From: Symsagittifera roscoffensis
Taxonomy: Eukaryota > Xenacoelomorpha > Acoela > Convolutidae
Assembly: GCF_963678635.1 (NCBI RefSeq)
Contig: NW_026970737.1
Location: forward strand, 1 to 35,000
Length of the DNA: 35,000 bases
Reading direction: 5' to 3'
The notes beneath the pieces were generated by a model. The model made no database searches. It saw nothing but the letters and a program-made list of their open reading frames with translations, and had not been told where the DNA came from. How positions within the stretch are numbered: the stretch's first letter is position 1; each line of letters opens with the position of its first letter. Shown here piece after piece: positions 1-9,216 of the stretch. Made by a program: the position numbers and the translations under genes.

Positions 1-75
1 CTGTCGAAACATACTATGAGCACGGTCGAAACATACTTTGAAGACGGTCGAAATATACCTTGACTACGGTCGAAT
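1..75. repeat. 22-bp tandem repeat, at least 3 copies
   Basis: Units start at 1, 23, 45 and (partial) 67, with the core CGGTCGAAACATACTTTGA and a few substitutions per unit. The array touches the window edge, so its full length is unknown. It lies near the expected gag end of the left element's leader. Confidence 0.8.
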
Positions 76-85
76 CAATTTTCGA

Positions 86-113
86 GTGAGTGTGTCTTGT
101 CTAATACACTCAC
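86..113. other. Leader hairpin, 8-bp stem (copy 1)
   Basis: GTGAGTGT at 86-93 pairs with ACACTCAC at 106-113 around a 12-nt loop and is followed by CGAG. A second copy lies at 272-299, and a related shorter hairpin sits in the complete element at 28046-28066. Confidence 0.5.
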
Positions 114-271
114 CGAGTACTTCTATTATATGTCCTGCGATTGCGTGAGCTGTCCTACAACGTAGCTCAAAGCAACCTCTTGATCGAAATTATCTAGGGT
201 CTTAGCAAAAGCGTTCCCACACCCGGACAGCTCCAAGTGCACGAGAGTAGCGAACAATTTTGTCTTCTCAA

Positions 272-299
272 GTGAGTGTTTCTTGTCTAATACACTCAC
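272..299. other. Leader hairpin, 8-bp stem (copy 2)
   Basis: GTGAGTGT at 272-279 pairs with ACACTCAC at 292-299, followed by CCGAGG. The loop nearly equals that of the copy at 86-113. Downstream, a weaker GAGC..GCTC pairing also recurs in both copies. Confidence 0.5.
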
Positions 300-633
300 C
301 GAGGTTTTCTTTTTTTGTGTTCCCAGATTTCCCGAGCCTTACTATTAAGTAGCTCCAGGCAACCACACGACCAAAAACATAATCAAAATTTTTTTTGTTC
401 GGTTACTTTTGATGAACCCGATTTAGAATTCAAAGTTAATCGCGAATCTCCGGGTCAACTGAGCCACTATTCTCCTAATATACACGTCGCGTGAGTAGTC
501 ATTTTTCAATTTATACCTTTAAAGGATATCTAGGGATGTTTAAATTGTCACGGAGTTTTCACTAAGGAGGGTTGTTAAAGGGCTTAAGTCACTTCGGAGG
601 GTTACTTCGGGAGGTTGTTAGAGCACTTAGCTT

Positions 634-1041
634 ACTCCGGAGGGTTATTCTGGAGTGTACCTTAAACATCTAAGTAACTTCGGAGAGTCCCCTCAACTTC
701 ACTAAGGAGGGTCAATAAGAGGCTTAATACGCTCCGGAGGGTTGCTTCGGAGGGTTCCCTCAAAATTTTAAGTTTTTCAAGTTTCGCTTTAAGGGGTATC
801 CAGCTAGTCCCAAAAAGAGTCAAAACAAGCTAAATTCACTCCGGAGGGTTATTCTGGAGGGTACCTTAAACATCTAAGTAACTTCGGAGAGTCCCCTCAA
901 CTTCACTAAGGAGGGTCAATAAGAGGCTTAATACGCTCCGGAGGGTTGCTTCGGAGGGTTCCCTCAAAATTTTAAGTTTTTCAAGTTTCGCTTAAAGGGG
1001 TATCCAGCTAGTCCCAAAAAGAGTCAAATCAAGCTAAATTC
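634..1041. repeat. Two tandem 204-bp repeats rich in CTCCGGAGGGTT
   Basis: The block beginning ACTCCGGAGGGTTATTCTGG at 634 recurs at 838 with a 204-bp period and only a few differences; a decayed third start (ACTCCTAGGGGTTATTTT) follows at 1042. Exact TCCGGA cores fall at 636, 733, 840, 937, 1124 and 1137, with many TTCGGAGGG relatives between them. Confidence 0.85.
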
Positions 1042-2918
1042 ACTCCTAGGGGTTATTTTAATTGTCTCGGAGGGTGGCGTGAAAAATTTCTGCTAACGAG
1101 GGTTGCTAAGGGGCCTTGCTGACTCCGGAGGGTTGCTCCGGATGGTTCCCCAAAAATCACGAAAACAGATAAATTCATCGCTGTAAAGCCTCTGATTGCA
1201 GTCTAACTGAATTCAAATTAGATTGGCTGACTCGGTCAACCTTCCCAGTGATAAAAAGTTTTTTTTCTAGAAAAATTTCTGCCGCTCGGAGGGTTTCTTA
1301 TATTTGGACCCTCCGAACTAACAAATTTTAAAAAAAATTTCTTTCCTGAAGTTATCAACCCAAAAACGATTGCGGTCCAGGAAATTGATCAAAAACATCG
1401 ATTTATGGTACCAAAATTATTCCGATCGGTTGGCTAGTCTTTGAAAAATCGCCAAAAACCCGTTCGTTAAGTTGGCCTTTTTTCACCACCTTTATAGGTT
1501 CTCAGATACTTTTCACGCAATTCTTACTGAAAGTGCCTAAAAATTCTTAAAAAGCGAGCGTAGTAGTCTTTTACGGCACTGGAATAATGCAAGAAACCGG
1601 ACCAAAATTGGTTTGGAAGCAAACATTTGGCCAAAAATTATCAAATTTGGACCATCCGATTCCTTCCTTTTCCAATCTTTAAGCCTCTAGCTCTATCCAC
1701 GGAGCTGTTCGGAGGGTTGCTCAATAATTGCCCTGGCAACCTATCATGTTATGCTATCAGGCTCCTGAAGTATAAAGATTTATCGCTCTTACTCTAAAAA
1801 CTCAAAAACTCGATTCTCAAAACATTGACAAAATTCGGAAACTTACAAAAATTTTGATCGAAAAAATTATATTCGCCAACTTCTACCAAGTCTTTTTCCG
1901 CGCGGTTTCTTTGATAAGGGGGATCGAACTACGTAGTAGCTCACTGTGCAGGTGCTTTTTTTGCTGTTCGGAAAAACTCGGATATCCAAAATTTCTTGGG
2001 TTAAAAGTTTGGTCGAAAATCAGTATTTTTCCACAAAATCTGGGTCTCTCTCGGGCCTATATGGGAGATAAGTAATATGAAAAAAGGATAATATTCTATT
2101 AATAGTGGTTGATCAAAAATACTATAGCCTCTTTTGCACTAAAATACCCGAATAAAGACCCTTAACTCGGAAATTCGCAATCGATGGAGGATGCAATTGG
2201 ACCGCGCCAATTGTGCACCCCACCACTTAAGTTTCATTGAAATAGAACCCAAACGACACTAAAAATGTGTCAACGATACCCAACAGTCATTTTGGATGTT
2301 GTGCCTGATGCCCTCTGTTGGGTCTGGAACACGTCTGTCAGCTTGCTACTCTACCCTCCGGCAAAACTATCATTAACGTGCTTAAATACTCAAACAACAC
2401 TCAAGGGAGGGTATCTAACCCACCACCAAAACACGCGACCTTTCGATCAAAAATTATGTAAATCAATGTGAAAAAACAACAAATAGGAAGGTCAGATCAC
2501 ATGTCGTCCGGAAATAGTATATAAACTGTCATTTTATGTTTTTTAGTGTTCTTGGTCTTTTTTTGATTTTTTTTTACTGTTTTTGTACTTTTCCATTGAA
2601 AGTAAATTTTTTTTCCTAATTATACGCTATTTTGCTTCGGTTTTACGATTTCTCTTTAATTGTTTTTGGTCCCTTGGCCGTGGGATAAGCGGGCTCTAGA
2701 CTTCCCGCCCAACCCTCCGGCCTCGGAACTTTTGGTCTTAACTAAGTTAAAAAGCTAAATAGTACGAGGCGGAGGGTCGGTACCTTCCCCCTAGTATAAT
2801 ACAGGACCTTAAGACCTCTAACTCGAGGGTAGTAACTCTAACTTCTAACTCTAACGGAGCAGAGGGTTCGTCGCTGAAACGATTGCTGATCATGATGGTC
2901 TTATGCCTTTAACAGGCC

Positions 2919-2933
2919 CACCCAGCTGCGCCA
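2919..2933 (-). promoter_or_regulatory. Candidate primer-binding site of the left element
   Basis: Read on the minus strand this begins TGGCGCAGC, so the plus strand reads like a tRNA 3' end finishing in CCA. A 12-nt spacer (TAAAAACGTCTA) separates it from the LTR edge at 2946. The same arrangement occurs in the complete element at 30514-30528, which supports a function. The tRNA is not identified. Confidence 0.5.
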
Positions 2934-2945
2934 TAAAAACGTCTA

Positions 2946-3330
2946 CGTAACATTCGCACAAATACTACATGGTGACGTAGCGTAAAAAAGCACCTATTGA
3001 CGACTGGCCTGCGTCAACTACCTAAATTCTACTCGTTTTTCACCGTCTAGACCTAACCAGTTGATTTTCTGGTCTGTTTAGTGCTAAGTAAAAGTTACCA
3101 TTTTCAGGCCATCATTCAAACGTCTTTTGATCAGCTTTCGTTTGCATGCGAAGATAACCACATAGCTGTGTCTCGGATCCCTAGACTACATGATTTCCAC
3201 TCCCAACACGGCTCGAAAGTCCTATTTACTATGTTTTTAGTGACAGTTATATACAAAATCCATTGGAGATGGATTGACCCCTTCCACTTCCTAGCTACTC
3301 ATGCTCTGAAATAACAAACATTATTGGGGT
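2946..3330 (-). repeat. Diverged LTR (at least its U5-side part) of the left element
   Basis: From CGTAACATTCG at 2946 the sequence follows the LTR that starts TGTAACATTCG at 4668 and 30541. Shared blocks include GACGACTGGC, TTTTTCACCGTCT, the TCTCGGATCCCTAGAC / TCTCAGTATCCCCAGAC pair, and GATGGATTGACCCCTTCC / GATGGATCAACCCTCTCC. Similarity fades after about 3330, so the far end is not defined. Overall identity is far below the 99% of the two intact LTRs. Confidence 0.65.
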
Positions 3331-4667
3331 TAGTTCAACCGTTCAGAGCATTAAAGCAGATAAATAGTCCGTTTTTTACAATCTCTCAACACACAACAGT
3401 CTCTGGGCACCGGGTCTCCTAATTCGTGCTCTTCCAGAAAAAACTTTGTGAAATAACAAAATTCTTTTTGTGATTAGTTCTCGATTAACAACGATAATGT
3501 TTTTGTCTCGCTCGTCGGAGGGTTTAGCTGTGTCAATCCGGCGGAATGGCACAAAAGTCTATCATGTTATGTCAACTTCGTAATTTCTAAGTAAATTTTT
3601 TTTTGATAGCAGCAGAATGCAGAAGGTTATTAATCTGTATGAACATTGGCAGCGGTAGAAGTGATATTTCGACGAACCGATCTTTGTACGAATCCATTTG
3701 GTATATTATGCATTTATCTCTACGCCTTTTTACATAGTGTTCTCTGGTTTCATTGATCCCTTACAAAGTCAATGGGAACCTTGAATTCAAAAATTGACAG
3801 AGAAGTTTAGCTTAACTACAAATCATTTTCACAATAAAACAAAATTAGTCGGCTACCGTGCAAGTTGCACAGAAAGTCCGACCTTAGTCTTCAAAAAATT
3901 TCAAGAAACATTTTTCTTTCAGAAAAGTGTAATTCTTTATGCGTGGTGTGATGAAAGGATCTGACGTATAACTGTCATTCAGGCAAAATTGACAGTCATA
4001 AGAATATCAGCAATCAGGGCATTAACGTTTGCAGAAAATTGACCAGAGAAAAAAGATATTCATAAAAAACGCTTTGAGTTTTTGAACAATTTATCTTACA
4101 CTAAACTTAAATTGAGCACAAATAACGATTTTCCATTGCATTAATTAAGCACAATCAACCTTGCTTTCTCGCTTTACTCACTTGAACTTAGACGAAAAAT
4201 GAAACCGATTTTTGCTCGACACTACCTTTTTTTCAAAATGTTTTAATGTCGTTCGAATGACGACTGAAATATGGTATATCACTCAATTTTCTCCAATGAT
4301 TTGTTGTTGTAGCTGATTTTGCGCGGAATGCAAATAAAAAGAAAAAACCAAAACACTCGAAAACAAAGTTACTTCCCGTTTTTCCAATGACAGAAACAAA
4401 AGATTCAACAAAGCTACCATGCTGAATTTTTTTCCAAGTGCCTCAAAGCCAAAAGGCAGAGAAGATTTTTATGTGTTGTAGCAGTCGTCCGCTCATGTCA
4501 CTTATAAAGTTACGATAAATAGGCGCTTCAACTATTGGCTCAAGGCTCAGAGACACTATCTCTTCTGCATTTATACCTCATTCAATCGGAGCGAATTCGG
4601 CTCGCGTGAGACTTGAGACTACAAACCGTGTTGCAGCTTAAAGGCTACTACCAAAACATCCACACTA
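3331..4667. other. AT-rich stretch, no gene seen
   Basis: No ORF with recognisable product, RNA gene or clear repeat was found. The first part may hold the rest of the decayed left LTR, for example GTCGGAGGGTTTAGCTG at about 3513, but I could not align it with confidence. The last bases, CACTA at 4663-4667, are the target duplication of the complete element. Confidence 0.5.
4663..4667. repeat. Target-site duplication CACTA (left copy)
   Basis: CACTA directly precedes the LTR at 4668. The same five bases follow the right LTR at 31459-31463, if that LTR ends in ..GAATGTCA. A 5-bp duplication fits Ty3-type integration. Confidence 0.75.
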
Positions 4668-5586
4668 TGTAACATTCGCCCGGAAGATACATATCGACGG
4701 ATCACAAAACTAAGTCTTAAGACGACTGGCTAACGTCTAAACAGAGCTTTGCATGCTTTTCACCGTCTCTACCAAGCCAGTACTTTTCGGTGGTCTTTCC
4801 AACATGGGGTCGACAAAAACGTCACTGCTCTCCGGCTTCGACCAAAACGCTCAAATTAACTTAATTACATGCAACTAGTGAGCTCATGGCTGGGTCTCAG
4901 TATCCCCAGACCACGAGGTCACTCCTAAAAACAGGGTTACTACTTATTATATTACTATTGTTTTTGTTCAGTAGATAAAAATCATCATCTCCATCGAAGA
5001 TGGATCAACCCTCTCCCCCCCCAACTCCTAGATTCTCATCCTTATCAAAATGAATCTAGATATTAATTAAATTCAAGTCAGGACATGACAGGAAGCTAAA
5101 AGTTTATGTAACAGGATAAAAGTTTCAGTTCCTTTACCCTTCCGGATTGACGAATCCACTGAATCAAGCTCGTTAATCTTGATTTCCTCCTATTCCGAAA
5201 GGCTGTCTCTTACCCTTCACCGTTGTTGGCAACGGCCTTGCAACTATTGTAGCAGCACAATAGTTGCAACTCGGAACGTCCTCTGCTATTCTGTAGTTCG
5301 TTGTCGTTTTTAATCTTGATTTTCGTCCTGTTCGCTATCGCAGATAAATTTGTTCTTCTTTTTTTCTCGTTTTTAGCCAAAATGGCCGTTTCTGACGTTT
5401 CTCAGAAATATGACGTCATAATTCGAATTTTTGAAATTTAAAAATACTAGAATATTCCAGCCCTCACCGTCTGGCCAAACGTTCCAATAACGCTCTTAGT
5501 TCTTAAAAACCACCAATCCGGAAGGCTTACTGCTAAAATTCCGAATTCTGCAGAGATTGCATTTTGGCCATTCTGGTCGAATGTCA
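4668..5586 (-). repeat. Left LTR (3' LTR in transcription sense)
   Basis: The 919-bp direct repeat runs from TGTAACATTCG to CGAATGTCA, with near-inverted ends as expected of an LTR. It differs from the right LTR by nine substitutions and one extra C in the run near 5013. The two bases after 5586 (CA) are also shared with the right copy, so the edge could be 5588, but only 5586 gives the perfect CACTA duplication. Inside are a twin-hairpin block (5220-5269) and a TTATTATA that reads as a TATA-like box on the minus strand (4944-4951). Confidence 0.92.
5220..5269. other. Twin hairpins in the left LTR
   Basis: CCGTTG (5220-5225) pairs with CAACGG (5230-5235) over a 4-nt loop. Two bases later, TTGCAACTATTGT (5238-5250) pairs perfectly with ACAATAGTTGCAA (5257-5269) over a 6-nt loop. 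A 13-bp perfect stem is unlikely by chance and is intact in both LTRs. Confidence 0.7.
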
Positions 5587-6393
5587 CATACTCCCCGGAC
5601 AGTCCGGTCAATGTCCTCATTGAATCGCGCAATGTTCATAAAATGGTTACAGTGTCATCGAACAGAATTTACAAAATGCACGAAATTACTTTTATCCACG
5701 TCACATCGACTCACTGCAGAATATAAATGGCATCATACTACATCACTATAGCCTTCAAATTCTTTCATTAATCTGCACATTGAGGATATGACTTAAGATA
5801 AAACATATTTTCTGACTTCCAATGTCAATGTCCCGATTAAAACTTTTTCTCTTAGATTTAAAAGGTTTTGGCTTGCAGGACAGTCCTGCCAACCAACAAG
5901 CTAAAATTATCCTACTATGCTTCTTCCCTTCGGAAATCTTGCTTGTTATTGTCCTGAATATTAAAACTAAGAAACTCTGTGGTTAGAAATAACAATGAAA
6001 CAATCTCCCTCTTCGAGAGATTACTCAAGCCTTTCACGTCACCACAAAGTCTTCCTAAGTGATTAAAAACAATCATGCAGGCTGGAATATTTAAATATAC
6101 TCTTCCCTTAAGCCTTTCTAAATAAATAATAAGTGAGTGTCTCTAAAGCCACTTCAACTAAAATCAAAATGCAAATTTATAAATGCAACAATTTCAAAAC
6201 TCAACTAAATGTTTCAGTTTTCAATTACAACTTGGTTGCTTGGTTTCTCACTTGAGTTTTTCACACATATAAAACAATTCTGAGTTTCTTCATCACTCCT
6301 TTGTTCTCTTCTTTTTTCGTCGTTTAGAAGTTCTAAAACTTCTAAATTCTTCTAACTCTCTTTCTTGTTGCCTCTTGTTTTCTCGACCATTCA
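5587..6393 (-). other. Element 3' untranslated region with polypurine-tract candidate
   Basis: About 0.8 kb between the last coding stop and the 3' LTR, with no coding potential seen. Next to the LTR, the minus strand reads CTGTCCGGGGAGTATG and then the LTR start TGACATTCG; the GGGGAG core is the best polypurine-tract candidate, although short and interrupted. The same site forms the near-palindrome CCGGACAGTCCGG (5595-5607). Confidence 0.5.
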
Positions 6394-9210
6394 TCAATGT
6401 TCCATTTCTTCCTCCTGTGATACTGACTCCGCACTTTCGGTTTCCGTGTCTTGTAGCACATCATTGGGTATCCTGACGCTGTTGGAAGCCGTCCTCCAAC
6501 ACTTCTGCTCTTCTACCCTCTGTTTACAGCAAGGTAGGGGATCCACGTTGGATTCTCTGTTTCTGCAGAAACTGTTGTGGAGACACAACGTCACGTTTCT
6601 CTCCAAATCTTCTTTCAGCATCTCTGCCTTCTCATTTCCACTACGCTCACTCGTCCAGGAAATTCTTTTCACGGCGGTGGTCACTGCATTCCGATGAGTC
6701 ACGAAAGCTCGCTTGAAAGCTCCTGCCCCAATGTCCAGCTGATATTCACTGTACACTCTGCCCTGCTTCGACATATGCTTTTTAGCATACTCGTACAACC
6801 ATGCAGTCATGTTAGCTCTGAACCATGGCATCAATCGTTTTCTCACCCATATCTTCTTCACTTCCATCGGAATGTTTAGAACTTTGCACATTGTCTCAAA
6901 AAGATCTAAATCTTTTAGACAATCTAATTTCCGCAATTGTTCTCTCGTCGGCGCCTCCTGTCTATTATTTTCTCTCACATGAGCTTCCAGCCATCGTATC
7001 GCCATCATAACTCCCATTATCACTATTGTTACGGGCTGTGATGAATCTGGTAAACCCATGGAGAGCAGCTCTCCAGAGTCCCAGATCGACATCAGATTAC
7101 TACGCTTGGGATACCACCAGGTCTGCAGCAAGCAGTGGCAAGGAAACTCGTCATGCGTCAACATGATGCTCCTCCAATTACGTTTTCCCGAAGCTTCCAG
7201 CAATGGTTCCACTTCCATCATCACTCGGTGGATTTCATCATTCTCATCTACTGCATTGTAATCTGTGACAGTTGATCCTCTCTGTTTCTGTTTCTCAAAG
7301 TCACTGAAGTTCCCGCTCACATATCCCATGAACTTCTTTCCTAGTATTGACTCCAACTCTTCTTTGGTTCTCTCTGGAATTGCTGAGAACATCTTACATA
7401 GTAACTCGTAAGACTTTTCAGACATTCTCGCCAATCTCACACACTTCGGCACTGAGAAGGCTTGATCCACGATCGTTCTTGTACTTTTCACGTCCACAGC
7501 CACGAAATGCACAGGATATCTGCTCTTGCACATTGGAGCCAACGTTGAACCCACCAAATATCGTGCTCCTGATGGTCTACAGTAAGTTTCGCTGTGTCTG
7601 ATGTTCATCTCCGTTTCGATTGCTTCCCTCCATTTTCCTAGATATTTCTGCTCAGTCTGCAGAACTCCTGGAAATACTTCTACGCTGATGGCTGTGACCA
7701 TCTCATGTTTCTGTTCTAGATTCAATAGTGACTCTAAAGAACCAAACATGCGGTAGAATCCTAGTGCAGTCACTAGATTCACATCGGTTCCTCCATGGCA
7801 ATCTGCTATCAGTTCCGTTTCTGTTCTTGCTTTCATCACTACGTTTCCAAACAATACTGTCAATTGCTTGTGTTGTTTCTCCAGGGTTTTCACACAGTCC
7901 ATACCTCCACAAACATGACCCTCCAGTCCACAGACTTCCGCCAGACAGCTACCAGGTTTGACCCAGTCTTCCGGTCCCCAGCCAGGCAACTCTACTTTAT
8001 CTTCTCCGTTGCTCTTAGAGGCTGTTATCATCACATTATATATGATGTTGAGGTCACGCAGGTTACAGTCTGCATTCAGTTCCCTCTGTACGTCTTGTGT
8101 CGCCCGTAATATTGAATCAGCGTTGGGACTAGGACACCATGATGGCTTCATCAATTCCCACACTGCCATCAAGCTCGTTCTCAGTAATTCATCTGAGAAT
8201 CCCAACCCAAACTCCACTTTCTTGTCGGATTTTGGTACTGAAGGTGCAGTCACCTCTTCTTCCAAGACCAATCCCAATTTGGCTTGTGGATTGTTAACGT
8301 TCTTAATCGTTACAATTCTGGACGTCCAGAATCTTAGTAACACCGCCTGCTCATAATCAAAGAAGCAATCGCGTATGTCTTCACTCAGGAAAGGATTGTA
8401 CGCTATCCCTATAATCCCGGATACGTAGCTATATGACTTCTTCTTGATCGGTCCACAGTATTCACTGGATTTCGGCAATGCTCCCATAGATTCTTTAGTG
8501 AGTTTCAACTCCTTGTTTGAGAATCTCCTGATCTCGTCTATCTTTTTCATGGGTTCCAATTCTTCAGGTTCTTTCATGTTTACCCTCATCGGTTTACTTT
8601 GCTGCATATCCAGCATTGCTAGTAAGAACAAGGCTTTCGTTCGCTCATCGCCTTCCCTCAACATTTTAACACAAGTGTTTAATGCAGGTACTGAAATGTG
8701 CTCTATCAGGAATCGAATGAAACAGAGAGCGTCTCTCCGCTTCGCACACGCTACTGCTGCTCCCTCCTGGACTATCAGATCCCTCAGATTCGTCATAAGG
8801 AAAACCTTTTCTTCTTTTGATCTCTTTCTTTCTTCTGAATCATATTCTTCACGAGTCAGTCCCATCATGCACCAGGCGAACCTGAGTTGTAACTCTGTCC
8901 TTACGTAAGGTACTGCCACGAGAGCATGTATTCTTGGCGTGGTCCTCATTTCTTCCTCGAAATACCTCAACACTACTGCTTTCCATGGAAGGCTCACTAA
9001 CTGCTCGATCGTTTCCGCCTCTACGTCAGACGACGCCAAAGTTCCAAACGCCTTCTGCTTGAGGGTGATGCCTTGCAACATCATTTCCAGATAACCCTCC
9101 ATGGCTTTTTCGTCTTCTAGGGCCATTACATACCCTCTAGCCGAGTTCCGGTATTCCAACATCTCCATGTATCCACCGGTGGGTTCATCTATCGACACTG
9201 TCTCCGACAC
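6394..9210 (-). CDS. C-terminal part (segment F) of the giant extra ORF, unknown function
   Basis: This is the longest open segment of the element, 938 codons, last before the 3' LTR. I recognise no family. Visible traits are a mostly helical N-terminal half; a Cys/His cluster around residues 420-440 (spacing C-x4-C-x5-HVC-x4-C) that could bind zinc; a hydrophobic stretch PVTIVIMGVMMAIRWL around residue 735; and a second Cys-rich patch near the C terminus, followed by an acidic Ser/Glu tail. It follows segment E in the same frame with one TGA between them (9217-9219), so it probably was not an independent protein; no start codon context argues otherwise. Confidence 0.7.
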   Translation of the reverse strand: MSETVSIDEPTGGYMEMLEYRNSARGYVMALEDEKAMEGYLEMMLQGITLKQKAFGTLASSDVEAETIEQLVSLPWKAVVLRYFEEEMRTTPRIHALVAVPYVRTELQLRFAWCMMGLTREEYDSEERKRSKEEKVFLMTNLRDLIVQEGAAVACAKRRDALCFIRFLIEHISVPALNTCVKMLREGDERTKALFLLAMLDMQQSKPMRVNMKEPEELEPMKKIDEIRRFSNKELKLTKESMGALPKSSEYCGPIKKKSYSYVSGIIGIAYNPFLSEDIRDCFFDYEQAVLLRFWTSRIVTIKNVNNPQAKLGLVLEEEVTAPSVPKSDKKVEFGLGFSDELLRTSLMAVWELMKPSWCPSPNADSILRATQDVQRELNADCNLRDLNIIYNVMITASKSNGEDKVELPGWGPEDWVKPGSCLAEVCGLEGHVCGGMDCVKTLEKQHKQLTVLFGNVVMKARTETELIADCHGGTDVNLVTALGFYRMFGSLESLLNLEQKHEMVTAISVEVFPGVLQTEQKYLGKWREAIETEMNIRHSETYCRPSGARYLVGSTLAPMCKSRYPVHFVAVDVKSTRTIVDQAFSVPKCVRLARMSEKSYELLCKMFSAIPERTKEELESILGKKFMGYVSGNFSDFEKQKQRGSTVTDYNAVDENDEIHRVMMEVEPLLEASGKRNWRSIMLTHDEFPCHCLLQTWWYPKRSNLMSIWDSGELLSMGLPDSSQPVTIVIMGVMMAIRWLEAHVRENNRQEAPTREQLRKLDCLKDLDLFETMCKVLNIPMEVKKIWVRKRLMPWFRANMTAWLYEYAKKHMSKQGRVYSEYQLDIGAGAFKRAFVTHRNAVTTAVKRISWTSERSGNEKAEMLKEDLERNVTLCLHNSFCRNRESNVDPLPCCKQRVEEQKCWRTASNSVRIPNDVLQDTETESAESVSQEEEMEH

Positions 9211-9216
9211 GGTTAG

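Larger units (their letters stand above)
1..2945 (-). mobile_element. Leader of a second, diverged giant Ty3-like element
   Basis: This stretch has no credible coding sequence but matches, in order, the leader of the complete element at 27584-30540. Shared landmarks include the ACTCGG.ATTCGCA block (about 2167 and 29751), CGATACCCAACAGTC (about 2273 and 29858), ATCATTAACGTGCTTAAAT (about 2368 and 29993), GGTCTTAACTAAGTTAAAAA (about 2734 and 30345) and GCGCCATAAAAAC just before the LTR. The leader is at least 2945 bp here and 2957 bp in the complete copy, so the gag of this element should begin just left of the window. The match is patchy, so this is an older or different subfamily member. Confidence 0.75.

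Noticed and set aside
1-1200. CRISPR-like or satellite array from the repeats at 1-75 and 634-1041
   Set aside because: Units are directly adjacent without unique spacers, the DNA is eukaryotic, and the repeats sit inside a retroelement leader.
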